Of a stretch of DNA of 64,000 nt, positions 52,396 through 60,534 are shown piece by piece. The DNA comes from Terrabacter sp. Ter38 (GTDB lineage: Bacteria; Actinomycetota; Actinomycetes; Actinomycetales; Dermatophilaceae). Where the stretch lies: the NCBI RefSeq assembly GCF_024519435.1, contig NZ_JALJRZ010000004.1:1-64000 (forward strand). The letters are read 5' to 3'. A program made the position numbers and the translations under genes. The notes under the pieces were generated by a model. The model was not told the origin of the DNA. It did no database searches and was given only the letters and a program-made list of their open reading frames with translations. How positions within the stretch are numbered: position 1 is the first letter of the stretch; every line of letters starts with the position of its first letter.

Positions 52396-52711
52396 TCTCG
52401 CCTCCCGGGCTCGCGAAGCCGTGCAGTGTGCGGAGGCTTCGTCCCTGCCAGTAAACGCTGAGCCCCTCACGTCGGCAACGGCCTCGGACGGCCGATCTGA
52501 ATCCCCACCAGCGTGGCCGAGCATGTCGGGCGTGCTGACGTGGGCGAGACGGTGCCCGTGCAGGCGGCGGTGTGGCGGATCGTCCGCCGAGCAGCGAAGG
52601 ACGTCGGACCCGGTGCTCTGCAGGAAGACCTCCTGCGTCGCCCGGCGCGATCGTCCTGCGCTGCTCGATGCGTCAGGGCCGCGCGCTGTTGAGCCGGCCG
52701 TGAGCGAACGG
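52396..52711. other. 316-bp region without a supported gene
   Basis: Between the SnoaL-like gene (start 52395) and the end of the DUF4386 gene (52712), both on the minus strand. No frame shows motifs or actinobacterial third-position bias that I trust. It should contain the promoter of the SnoaL-like gene. Confidence 0.5.
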
Positions 52712-53383
52712 TCAGGCAGCCGTGACCAAGGCCGGCGAGCTGAGGTCTGCAGAGGCGGGCAGCGGCCTGAATCCCTTTGCGATCAGCCAGATCGGGAAGA
52801 ACACCAGCTCGAACAGCCCTCCGGGAACCACGAGGAGCATGCCGGCTCCCGCGCTCATGTCGAGGACGCCGAGGAGGTCGAGAGGGACTCCGATGGTGAG
52901 CGCGGCGTAGCCCACGAGACCGAGCAGGGCGATGGGTCGCGGAACCAGCCGGCCGACGAAGAGCAGGAAGCACAGGATGATGCCGCCGATGCCGGTCGGG
53001 ACGTAGACCCACAGCAGGTGGTTCGGGACGACCTCCGACGCGGCCAGAAGGTAGACACCGCAGGCTGCGGAGACGAGGCACTCGACAACCCTGAGGACTG
53101 GGTACCCGAGCGCCAGGGTCGGGCGGACCGGCTTCAGCACCGGGTACATCAGCAGGCCGATCCCGACGACAGCCAGGCCAGACACGGACATCAGCGCGAC
53201 GCCGACCGCCATCGGCGCCCGATCAGGGTTGCCGTCGACGAACGCCTGGATCAAGGACGTTCCGAACATGGCCGTGACCATCTGAACGACGAACAGGATC
53301 CCGACGGCGATCGCCGCTCGCCTCCGGGACAGTGGACCCCTCGTGCTGGACCTCGGGGCCGTGGTGGTGCTCATGGTGGTCAT
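52712..53383 (-). CDS. DUF4386 family integral membrane protein
   Basis: 223 aa, about six hydrophobic segments: RAAIAVGILFVVQMVTAMFG at the start, VGVALMSVSGLAVVGIGLLM, and a C-terminal LFELVFFPIWLIAKGFRPLP. Same family as the protein at 3521 but diverged. Divergent from a TetR gene with two palindromic operators in between, so probably repressed by it. Function unknown. Confidence 0.85.
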   Translation of the reverse strand: MTTMSTTTAPRSSTRGPLSRRRAAIAVGILFVVQMVTAMFGTSLIQAFVDGNPDRAPMAVGVALMSVSGLAVVGIGLLMYPVLKPVRPTLALGYPVLRVVECLVSAACGVYLLAASEVVPNHLLWVYVPTGIGGIILCFLLFVGRLVPRPIALLGLVGYAALTIGVPLDLLGVLDMSAGAGMLLVVPGGLFELVFFPIWLIAKGFRPLPASADLSSPALVTAA

Positions 53384-53427
53384 GGCGTGCCCTTCCGATT
53401 GCGTCAGGAGCGGTCCGAGAACTCGTT

Positions 53428-53475
53428 TCTAACGGTGTTAGATTGGACTCTGCACGCTACTCTAACGGCGTTAGA
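53428..53475. promoter_or_regulatory. tandem TetR operators
   Basis: TCTAACGGTGTTAGA (53428-53442) and TCTAACGGCGTTAGA (53461-53475), centres 33 bp apart (about three turns). The second is a perfect palindrome around a central base, the first has one mismatch. Both lie between the DUF4386 start (53383) and the TetR start (53535). Confidence 0.85.
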
Positions 53476-53534
53476 TTGTCGAGGGCTCGCGCGACGGCAG
53501 CCCGGACGCCGGACCACCAGGAGAGGCAGGACCC

Positions 53535-54206
53535 ATGGGCCGCAGGCCGACCGAGGTCGCCGACAAGGCGCCGTTGAACGCGGAACGGACGCTGCAGGTG
53601 GCGCTGGTCGTCGCGGACGACGAAGGCCTGGAAGCGGTCACGATGCGCCGGCTCGCACGCGAGCTGGGCGTCGAGGCGGCCTCGCTCTACCACCACGTCA
53701 ACGGCAAGAATCACATTCTGGACGGCTTGGTCGAGGTCGTCGCGGCCGAGATCGAGCGCCCCGTGCCCTCCCAGGACTGGCGGACCGCGATCAGTGAGCG
53801 TGCCGTGAGCACCCGCGCGGTCCTACGCCGCCATCCCTGGGCCGTGAGCCTGATGGCGTCCAGGACGAGCCCCGGGCCGGCCACCCTGGGGCTCCTGGAG
53901 ACGGGGATCCGGTGCTTCCGCGAGGGTGGGTTCTCCGTCCTGCAGGCTGCCCATGCGATCTCCGTGGTCGACAGCTACGTGCACGGCTTCGTCCTGCAGG
54001 AGGTGAACCTGCCCTTCCGAGACGAGTCGGAGCTGTCCGCCATGACTGGGGCGATCATGGAGACGTTTCCCGCCTCCGAGTTCCCGTACCTCTTCGAGAT
54101 GACGGTCGAGCACGTCCTCAAGCCGGGCTACGACTACGGCAAGGAGTTCGAGTCCGGGCTGGAGGTCGTACTCGCCGGTGTCGCTGCGTTGCTCATCGAG
54201 CCGTAG
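53535..54206 (+). CDS. TetR/AcrR-family repressor with TetR C-terminal domain type 1
   Basis: 223 aa. HTH at ~20-65 (VTMRRLARELGVEAASLYHHVNGKNHILDGLVEVV). The ligand domain shares RRHPWAVSLMASRTSPGPATLGLLE and VVDSYVHGF with the 7435 repressor, so they are paralogues. ATG 53535 with GGAGAGG upstream. Probably represses itself and the divergent DUF4386 gene through the palindromes at 53428-53475. Confidence 0.92.
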   Translation: MGRRPTEVADKAPLNAERTLQVALVVADDEGLEAVTMRRLARELGVEAASLYHHVNGKNHILDGLVEVVAAEIERPVPSQDWRTAISERAVSTRAVLRRHPWAVSLMASRTSPGPATLGLLETGIRCFREGGFSVLQAAHAISVVDSYVHGFVLQEVNLPFRDESELSAMTGAIMETFPASEFPYLFEMTVEHVLKPGYDYGKEFESGLEVVLAGVAALLIEP

Positions 54207-54559
54207 ATGGACTGGCCCCCGGACCGGTTCGACGTCGAGTTGATCTGGCTCTCCAGGCCCGAGTCGCAGCACTCCACCAACTTTCTTCAGCGGCCAGAGG
54301 CGGCCATCAGCGTCTTCGACAGCGGCCAGCCGGCCGACACCGGCGTGGGGCTGCAGTTCGCGGCTCGCGCCGAGCGGGTGCCGGCCGACGGGCTCTCAGC
54401 GGCTGTGCCGTGTTCTCGGATGCGTCTGTCACAGCAGGCGCTAACGCCTGGTCGCTCGAACAGGTCGAAGAACCGGCACCTCTGCGCGTCTACAGGGCGC
54501 GCCTCGGTCGCGCAGTGCTTCTCGTCCACGGCTCCCGAGTCGAACTGCCCCTGGACTGA
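54207..54559 (+). pseudogene. frameshifted, 5'-truncated PPOX-type (pyridoxamine phosphate oxidase-like) gene
   Basis: Directly after the TetR stop, one frame reads DVELIWLSRPESQHSTNFLQRPEAAISVFDS and GVGLQFAARAERV, the core of an FMN-binding split-barrel protein. From about 54406 the continuation (CAVFSDASVTAGANAWSL, then LRVYRARLGRAVLLV to a stop at 54559) is in another frame. The first ~25-30 residues normally present are missing. So the gene has lost its start and suffered a frameshift. Confidence 0.7.
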
Positions 54560-54596
54560 GCCAAAGCCCCGCCAGGCGTCGTAGCGTTTCTACGTG

Positions 54597-54878
54597 ATGT
54601 TCAGCCGTGAACTGCGAGATGCGGTCGCTCGCGGCGAGGTCACCGTCACGATCCGCAGGTGGGACCGCCCCCAGGTGAAGGTCGGTGGCCGTTACCGGAC
54701 CGCGGGAGTCGTCATCGAGGTCGACTCGATGGAGGTCGTGCCCTTCTCTGCCGTGTCCGATGACGACGTGCGCGCCTCTGGCGAGACCGACCTCGAGGGA
54801 CTGCGTGACCGGGCGGCCCACTCCGGGCCGATCCACGGCGACACGCTCGTCTACCGGATCGAGTTCCACGTCGAGTGA
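54597..54878 (+). CDS. ASCH (PUA-like) domain protein
   Basis: 93-94 aa. FSRELRDAVARGEVTVTIRRWDRPQVKVGGRYR is the ASCH opening (the conserved W-x-R-P-Q-V-K stretch), then IEVDSMEVVPFSAVSDDDVRASG. ASCH proteins have an RNA-binding-type beta barrel; some hydrolyse N4-acetylcytidine but many are uncharacterised. GTG 54594 directly before ATG 54597 is an alternative start. Confidence 0.8.
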   Translation: MFSRELRDAVARGEVTVTIRRWDRPQVKVGGRYRTAGVVIEVDSMEVVPFSAVSDDDVRASGETDLEGLRDRAAHSGPIHGDTLVYRIEFHVE

Positions 54879-55039
54879 CGGCGACGGCACCAGGCGCCGG
54901 CCCGTAGCAGTCCACGCCACCAGTGCCCGTCCGCCCTGCCCCGTCCTGGCACCGGGTGTCGGCAAGCGCACAGACATGGCTCCGCCAGCAGCCCACAGTG
55001 AGGGATCGGACGTTCTCGTAGGAGTGGAGGTGGACTCCG

Positions 55040-55369
55040 ATGACCACCGCGACCCGAACCCCAAGCCCCTGTGCGGCAGAGCCTTTGACCCCAGCCAAGA
55101 GCCCAGCAGCGGACAGGCCGCCCGCCCCGAGGCGCCTCCGTCACGGCGCGGTCGTGGCGGTCCTCGCCGCCCTAGCCGTCCTGGCGGCCCCGCATCCAGC
55201 CTCCGCCCTCGTGCCCATCCCACCCTCGCCGGTCAGGTTCCCGATCGCGGACATCGGGCACACGATCCTGACCCTGGCGGAGCAGTACGCCCGCGCGCAG
55301 CCCGTCGAGCAGCGCCACCTTCACAACGAGATGGTCCTTCTGACCAACACGGCTCACGAGGCGATCTGA
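55040..55369 (+). CDS. small secreted or membrane-anchored hypothetical protein
   Basis: 109 aa. Long Pro/Ala-rich N-terminus, hydrophobic segment RLRHGAVVAVLAALAVLAAP (~34-53), and a likely signal-peptidase site after ASA (~57). Short mature part ending LVPIPPSPVRFP...EMVLLTNTAHEAI. GTGGAGGTGG lies upstream of ATG 55040. No family recognised. 54879-55039 upstream holds nothing else I can support. Confidence 0.55.
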   Translation: MTTATRTPSPCAAEPLTPAKSPAADRPPAPRRLRHGAVVAVLAALAVLAAPHPASALVPIPPSPVRFPIADIGHTILTLAEQYARAQPVEQRHLHNEMVLLTNTAHEAI

Positions 55370-55418
55370 GCACACGGCGCAGCCGCGATCACGTCCGCCC
55401 GACGGGTACGGTCCGGGT

Positions 55419-56162
55419 GTGACCGAGAGCGACACCGCACCCCACCCGGCGGCCGTGCACGGCAGGGCCGCCCACGTCCGCGGACTCGTCCTGGCAGCTG
55501 GCGCGGGCCGGCGGATGGGCGGCCCGAAGGCGCTTGTCCGCCGGAGCCCCGACGAGCCGACCCTCGTCGAGCGCGCCGTGAGCCTCCTGCACGCGGGAGG
55601 CTGCTCCGGCATCACTGTCGTCGTCGGTGCCGCCGCCGAGGAGGTCAGCGCCATCGTGACCGCCCTCGGGCGCGACGTCGACGTCGTGCCCTGTCCCGAC
55701 TGGGACGAGGGCATGGGCGCCTCCCTCCGCGCCGGGCTCACCGCTCTGACCCGCTCCACCCACGAGGGCGAAGGCTGCGTCGACGCCGTGCTCGTCACCC
55801 TCGTCGACCTCCCCGACCTGACCCCCGAGGTCGTCGCGCGCGTGCTGGACGCCCCGGGACACGTCGACAACGCACACTCGCCGCACCCCGACCCCGACGA
55901 GCACGCCCTCGACCTCCACCAGCCAGCCGCCCCCACCACCGCAGAGCTGCGAGCAACACTGCGGCGAGCTGCCTACGACGGCGTTCCCGGGCATCCAGCG
56001 CTCATCGGGCGCGACCACTGGGAGCAGGTCATCGCCTCGGCGAGTGGCGACCACGGCGCCCGCCACTACTTCCGCACCACCCCGCACCAGCTCGTCGAGT
56101 GCGGCGATCTCGCGACCGGCCGAGACGCAGACACCCGCGAGGAGCTCGACACGTCCCGTTGA
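55419..56162 (+). CDS. MocA-like molybdenum-cofactor nucleotidyltransferase
   Basis: 247 aa. NTP-transferase fold: GLVLAAGAGRRMGGPKALV (residues ~23-41, LAAGxGxRMGxxK), ITVVVGAAAEEV, CPDWDEGMGASLRAGL and the VTLVDLPDLTPEVV metal block, and GVPGHPALIGRDHWEQV. MocA adds CMP to molybdopterin before insertion into xanthine/CO dehydrogenase-type enzymes. It heads a block with CoxD-, CoxE- and XdhC-like genes. GTG start; ribosome site weak. Confidence 0.88.
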   Translation: MTESDTAPHPAAVHGRAAHVRGLVLAAGAGRRMGGPKALVRRSPDEPTLVERAVSLLHAGGCSGITVVVGAAAEEVSAIVTALGRDVDVVPCPDWDEGMGASLRAGLTALTRSTHEGEGCVDAVLVTLVDLPDLTPEVVARVLDAPGHVDNAHSPHPDPDEHALDLHQPAAPTTAELRATLRRAAYDGVPGHPALIGRDHWEQVIASASGDHGARHYFRTTPHQLVECGDLATGRDADTREELDTSR

Positions 56163-56192
56163 GAAGGCCCTCCGCTTCCGGAACCCCCGTTC

Positions 56193-57098
56193 ATGGGTGA
56201 TGCTCAGGGGATGGATCACCTGTTCAACAGTGCCGACGACGTCACGACCGCCCTGGGCGGCACGGGCTACCTCGCCGACGAGGCGCTCGCGACGATCACC
56301 TTCCTCGCGACCCGGCTGAACCGGCCGATCCTGCTCGAGGGTGAGCCCGGCACCGGCAAGACCGCCCTGGCCGAGGGTCTCGCCCAGGCGCTCGACCTCA
56401 AGCTCATCCGCCTCCAGTGCTACGAGGGCATCGACGCGACTCAGGCCCTCTACGACTGGGACTTCCCGCGCCAGATCCTCCACCTGCGCACCGTCGAGGC
56501 ACTGAGCCGCGATGAGCACCACGACCCCAAGCAGCTCGAGGCCGAGCTCTTCGACGAGCGCTTCCTCCTCGCCCGACCCGTGCTCCAGGCCCTCCGCGAA
56601 GCCCCGTGCGTCCTGCTCATCGACGAGATCGACCGCGCCGACGACGAGTTCGAGGCCTTCCTCCTCGAGGTCCTGAGCACGTGGCAGGTGACGATCCCCG
56701 AGCTCGGCACCGTCAGCGCCGCCACCCCGCCGATCGTCGTCCTCACCTCCAACCGCACCCGCGAGCTGCACGACGCCCTGAAGCGCCGCTGCCTCTACCA
56801 CTGGATCGACCACCCCGGCCTGGCCCGCGAGCTCGAGATCGTCCGCACCCGCCTGCCCGAGGTCAGCGCGGCGCTCGCCGAGCAGGTCGTCACCCTCGTC
56901 CAGCGCCTCCGCACGAGCGGCGAGCTCATCAAGCCCCCGGGGGTCGCCGAGACGCTCGACTGGGCCCGCGCCCTCGAGACCGTCGGCGCCACCCGCCTCG
57001 ACCCCGAGGTCGCCGCCGCTACCCTCGGGGCGGCCCTGAAGTACCGCGAGGACTCCGAGAGGATCCGCGCCTCGCTCGACAAGCTGCTCACCGCATGA
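56193..57098 (+). CDS. coxD: MoxR-family AAA+ ATPase, CoxD-like
   Basis: About 301 aa (ATG 56211 possible). Walker A GEPGTGKT, Walker B VLLIDEIDRAD, sensor 1 LTSNRTREL, sensor 2 region LARELEIVRTRLPEV. CoxD-type MoxR ATPases help build the [CuSMoO2] active site or insert metal in CO dehydrogenases together with the VWA protein CoxE. The next gene encodes that partner, with a 4-bp overlap. Confidence 0.88.
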   Translation: MGDAQGMDHLFNSADDVTTALGGTGYLADEALATITFLATRLNRPILLEGEPGTGKTALAEGLAQALDLKLIRLQCYEGIDATQALYDWDFPRQILHLRTVEALSRDEHHDPKQLEAELFDERFLLARPVLQALREAPCVLLIDEIDRADDEFEAFLLEVLSTWQVTIPELGTVSAATPPIVVLTSNRTRELHDALKRRCLYHWIDHPGLARELEIVRTRLPEVSAALAEQVVTLVQRLRTSGELIKPPGVAETLDWARALETVGATRLDPEVAAATLGAALKYREDSERIRASLDKLLTA

Positions 57099-58246
57099 CT
57101 CGAGACGTCAGCCCCGCCGCGCGCTCCGCCGCAGCCACCCGGCCCCCGGCCGAACCCGACGTCGACGAGCTGCTCCTCGGCTTCGCCCGCGCCCTGCGCG
57201 CCGCCGGCGTCAACGTCACGGCCGACCGCGAGCGCACCTTCCTCATCGCCGCGGCCACGGTCGGCATGGGCGAGCGCACCGGCGTCTACTGGTCCGGTCG
57301 CTCGACGCTCACGTCCACGCCAGCCGACTTCCCGGCATACGAGGAGATCTTCGAGCGCTGGTTCGGCGGCGAGTCCATCCCGCAGGGACGCCGCGTCGAC
57401 ATCCAGCGCCCGCCCGTGCGCCAAGCGCCCCTCGGCGACACCGAGGGGGAGGCCGGCGACGGTGACGCCGACACGATCCAGGCCGAGGCGAGCGCCCAGG
57501 AGGTGCTGCGGCACCGCGACGTCGCGACCCTCAGCGCGGCCGACCGCGCCGCCGCCGCGCGGATGTTCGCGAGCCTCGACCCCCGCTCACCCCTGCGCCG
57601 CGCCCGCCGCCACGTCCGCGCGAGCAGCGGCACCGTCGACGGGCCCGCCACACTTCGCGAGCAGCTGCGCCGGATGGGCGAGCCCGGCCGCATCCACCAC
57701 CGCCGCCGCGGCACCCGCCCGCGCCGCATCGTCCTGCTCATCGACGTGTCCGGCTCCATGAGCCCGTATGCCGACAGCCTCCTGCGCCTCGCCCACGTCT
57801 TCGTGCGCACGGTGCCGCACGTCGAGGTCTTCACCATGGGCACCCGCCTGACCCACGTGACGCGCGCGCTCGCCGAGCGCGACCCCGACCGGGCGCTCGC
57901 CGCCGCCGGACGCGTCGTCCCCGACTGGTCCGGTGGCACCCGCCTCGGCGAGGCCATCGGCGCCTTCCTCGACCGCTGGGGACGGCGGGGTATGGCCCGG
58001 GGCTCCGTCGTCGTTGTCTTCTCCGACGGCTGGGAACGCGAGGGTCCGGAGGTGCTCGGAGAGCAGATGCGCCGGCTGGGTGCCCTCTCGCACCGGGTCG
58101 TGTGGGCCAACCCGCACCGCGGGAAGGTCGGCTACGAGCCGGTGCAGCAGGGGATCGTGGCGGCCCTGCCGCACATCGACGACTTCGTCGCGGGGCACTC
58201 GCTCGCGGCGTTCGAGGAGCTGATCGAGGTGGTGGCCCGTGCGTGA
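57095..58246 (+). CDS. coxE: VWA-domain protein, CoxE-like
   Basis: 383 aa. Helical N-terminal domain (DELLLGFARALRAAGVNVTADRERTFL) and C-terminal von Willebrand A domain with MIDAS DVSGSMS and the SGGTRLGEAIGAFLDRW and FSDGWEREGPE loops. Partner of the MoxR ATPase in maturation of molybdenum hydroxylases. ATG overlaps the coxD stop; its own stop overlaps the XdhC gene. Confidence 0.9.
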   Translation: MTRDVSPAARSAAATRPPAEPDVDELLLGFARALRAAGVNVTADRERTFLIAAATVGMGERTGVYWSGRSTLTSTPADFPAYEEIFERWFGGESIPQGRRVDIQRPPVRQAPLGDTEGEAGDGDADTIQAEASAQEVLRHRDVATLSAADRAAAARMFASLDPRSPLRRARRHVRASSGTVDGPATLREQLRRMGEPGRIHHRRRGTRPRRIVLLIDVSGSMSPYADSLLRLAHVFVRTVPHVEVFTMGTRLTHVTRALAERDPDRALAAAGRVVPDWSGGTRLGEAIGAFLDRWGRRGMARGSVVVVFSDGWEREGPEVLGEQMRRLGALSHRVVWANPHRGKVGYEPVQQGIVAALPHIDDFVAGHSLAAFEELIEVVARA

Positions 58247-59411
58247 GGTGATGGACGAGCTGATGCAGTGGTGGTCGGCCGGGGAGACCGTCGGCGTCGG
58301 CACCGTCGTCGGCACGTGGCGCTCGGCGCCGCGCCAGCCCGGCGCCTCGATGCTCGTCGGCCCCGGCGGCGAGGCCGTCGGCTCCGTCTCCGGCGGCTGC
58401 GTCGAGGGCGCCGTCTACGAGCTGGGCCAGGAGGTCGTCGAGTCCGGCAGGCCCGTGCTCCAGCGCTACGGTGTCAGCGACGACGACGCGTTTGCCGTCG
58501 GGCTGACCTGTGGGGGCATCCTCGACGTCTTCGTCGAGAAGGTGAACCGCGAGACGTTCCCCGAGCTCGGCGAGGTCGCGGCGGACATCGCGGCCGGCCG
58601 GCCGGTCGCGGTCGTCACCGTCATCGAGCACCCCGAGCCCACGTGGGTCGGCCGCCGCGTCGTCGTGCACCCGGAAGCGGAGGGCGACGACGAGGACACG
58701 TCCGTGCTCGGCTCGCTCGGCAGCGGGCGAGCGGACGATGCTGTACGCGACGACGCGAGAGGCCTTCTCGCGCAGGGCCGCTCGGCGATCCTCACCTACG
58801 GCCCCGACGGTGAGCGTCGCGGCGAGGGGATGCGGGTGTTCGTCGCCGCGCACGCGCCCAAGCCGCGGATGCTCGTCTTCGGCGCCATCGACTTCGCCGC
58901 CGCCGTCGCGCGGGTCGGCGGCTTCCTCGGCTACTACGTGACCGTCTGCGACGCCCGGCCGGTCTTCGCGACCAAGACGCGCTTCCCCGGCGCCGACGAG
59001 GTCGTCGTCAAGTGGCCCCACGACTACCTCCAGCACGAGGTCGACGAGGGCCGCATCGACAGCCGCACCGTCATCGCCGTGCTGACCCACGACCCGAAGT
59101 TCGACGTGCCGCTCCTCGAGGTCGCGCTGCGCCTGCCCGAGGTGGCCTACATCGGCGCCATGGGCTCGCGCCGCACCCACGAGGACCGGCTCGAGCGGCT
59201 CCGAGAGGCCGGGCTCACCGACGACGAGCTGGCCCGGATGAGCTCACCCATCGGCCTCGACCTCGGCGCCCGCACGCCGGAGGAGACCGCGGTCTCGATC
59301 GCCGCCGAGATCATCGCGCTGCGCTGGGGCGGGGCCGGAGAGCGGCTCGCCGCCACCGAGGGCCCCATCCACCACCACCATCCGGCGCACGACAACCCGC
59401 TCGGGCACTGA
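58239..59411 (+). CDS. XdhC/CoxF-family molybdenum hydroxylase maturation protein
   Basis: 390 aa. XdhC_CoxI N-terminal domain (~1-75, WRSAPRQPGASMLVGPGG...GSVSGGCVEGAVY, GLTCGG Cys motif) and C-terminal Rossmann domain (~210-370, MLVFGAIDFAAAVARVGGFLGYYVTVCDAR, YIGAMGSRRTHEDR). XdhC binds the molybdenum cofactor, aids its sulfuration and inserts it in the target enzyme. Ends with His-rich IHHHHPAH, which may bind metal. GTG start inside coxE. Confidence 0.9.
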   Translation: MREVMDELMQWWSAGETVGVGTVVGTWRSAPRQPGASMLVGPGGEAVGSVSGGCVEGAVYELGQEVVESGRPVLQRYGVSDDDAFAVGLTCGGILDVFVEKVNRETFPELGEVAADIAAGRPVAVVTVIEHPEPTWVGRRVVVHPEAEGDDEDTSVLGSLGSGRADDAVRDDARGLLAQGRSAILTYGPDGERRGEGMRVFVAAHAPKPRMLVFGAIDFAAAVARVGGFLGYYVTVCDARPVFATKTRFPGADEVVVKWPHDYLQHEVDEGRIDSRTVIAVLTHDPKFDVPLLEVALRLPEVAYIGAMGSRRTHEDRLERLREAGLTDDELARMSSPIGLDLGARTPEETAVSIAAEIIALRWGGAGERLAATEGPIHHHHPAHDNPLGH

Positions 59412-59429
59412 CGGCGGCGGGCCGGCCTG

Positions 59430-59712
59430 ACCCGTGGCGCTCGGAAGCTCCACCTCGACCGTCATCTGCGGCTCGTCCGACTCGATGACGGTGCCGACGA
59501 GCTCGACCTGGTCGTGCAACGGAGCCGGTCGCAGGTAGCGCACGTCGAGCCCGGCCGTGACGTAGGAGAGGTCCGCGCCCGGCAGCGGCGGCCAGCCCCG
59601 GCGCTCGGCCTCGAGGATCACCGCAGCCGAAGCACGGGAGGTCGGGGTAGAGCCGCTCCTGGATGCTGAGCCCGGGAGCAGCCACTGCGGTGTCGACGTC
59701 GGTGTCCGGCAT
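59430..59712 (-). pseudogene. broken PaaI-type (hotdog) thioesterase
   Basis: From Met at 59712 (minus strand) the frame reads MPDTDVDTAVAAPGLSIQE and then RLYPDLPCFGCG, a typical start. It then jumps to another frame giving AAVILEAERRGWPPLPG and DVRYLRPAPLHDQVELV, the normal second half. About 50 residues including the hotdog helix are missing, and the end after VEVEL is also replaced. The break falls at 59621-59630 (TCGGCTGCGG on the minus strand), which could have been present twice in the intact gene. Confidence 0.75.
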
Positions 59713-59747
59713 GCACCCAACGTCCAAGCGGGTACTCGATCACGAAC

Positions 59748-59758
59748 TGGTCCAACCA
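59748..59758. promoter_or_regulatory. candidate FadR/GntR operator
   Basis: TGGT-CCA-ACCA, a perfect TGGT-N3-ACCA palindrome 38 bp before the GntR start, followed by TTGATGAGTTG. This is the spacing used by FadR-type GntR proteins, so autoregulation of the GntR-desaturase pair is likely. Confidence 0.6.
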
Positions 59759-59796
59759 CTTGATGAGTTGATGCCGGCGGTGTCATCCTCGACCGC

Positions 59797-60534
59797 ATGA
59801 GTCAGAGTGGATTCAGTCCCGTCGCTCGTCGGTCGGTCTCGGACGAGGTCTTCGCCGAACTGCGCGACGCCGTGCTCACCGGCCGCTTCGCCCCCGGCGA
59901 CTCGCTCCCGCCCGAGCGCGAGCTCGCCGCCTCCTTCGCCGTCAACCGGCACGCCGTCCGCGAGGCACTCCAGCGCCTCCAGCTCGCCGGCTTCGTCCGC
60001 GTCGTCCACGGCGGCGGGACAACGGTCCTCGACGTGCGCAGCACCGCCGGCCTCGACCTGCTCGCGCACCTGGCCCGGTCCGGCGACGGTCTCGACCCGA
60101 TGATCCTGCGCGACGGCCTCGAGATGCGCCGCTGCATCGGCGTCGAGGCCTCCCGGCTCGCCGCGACCCGGGCGACCGACTCGGCACGGGGGAGCGTCGT
60201 GGCGGCAGCAGCGGCATACGGCTGCCCCGACATCGAGGACGCCGACCGCGACTTCTGGCTCGCCGTCGTCGAGGCCAGCGGCAACCTCACCTTCCGGCTC
60301 GCGCTCAACTCGCTCGTCCACGCCATCGACGGCAGCCCGGAGGTCATGGACGCCCTGCTCGCCGGCGACCGCGCCGACCTGCTGTCGCACGCACCGCTTG
60401 CCGACGCCATCGCGCGCGGCGACGCTGCGCACGCCGCGCGGCTCGCCGACGCGATCCTCACCCAGGCCGTCGACGTGTGGGCCTCCCTCACCGACGACGG
60501 GCGCACGCTCGACCCGATGACCAAGGGGGCGTGA
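59797..60534 (+). CDS. GntR-family (FadR subfamily) transcriptional regulator
   Basis: 245 aa. Winged HTH (~15-78, AVLTGRFAPGDSLPPERELAASFAVNRHAVREALQRLQLAGFVRVVHGGGTTV) and FCD-type helical domain (~95-235). FadR-type regulators sense acyl-CoA or carboxylic acids. The next gene, a sterol desaturase/fatty acid hydroxylase, overlaps its stop (TGATG), which suggests lipid control. Confidence 0.9.
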   Translation: MSQSGFSPVARRSVSDEVFAELRDAVLTGRFAPGDSLPPERELAASFAVNRHAVREALQRLQLAGFVRVVHGGGTTVLDVRSTAGLDLLAHLARSGDGLDPMILRDGLEMRRCIGVEASRLAATRATDSARGSVVAAAAAYGCPDIEDADRDFWLAVVEASGNLTFRLALNSLVHAIDGSPEVMDALLAGDRADLLSHAPLADAIARGDAAHAARLADAILTQAVDVWASLTDDGRTLDPMTKGA

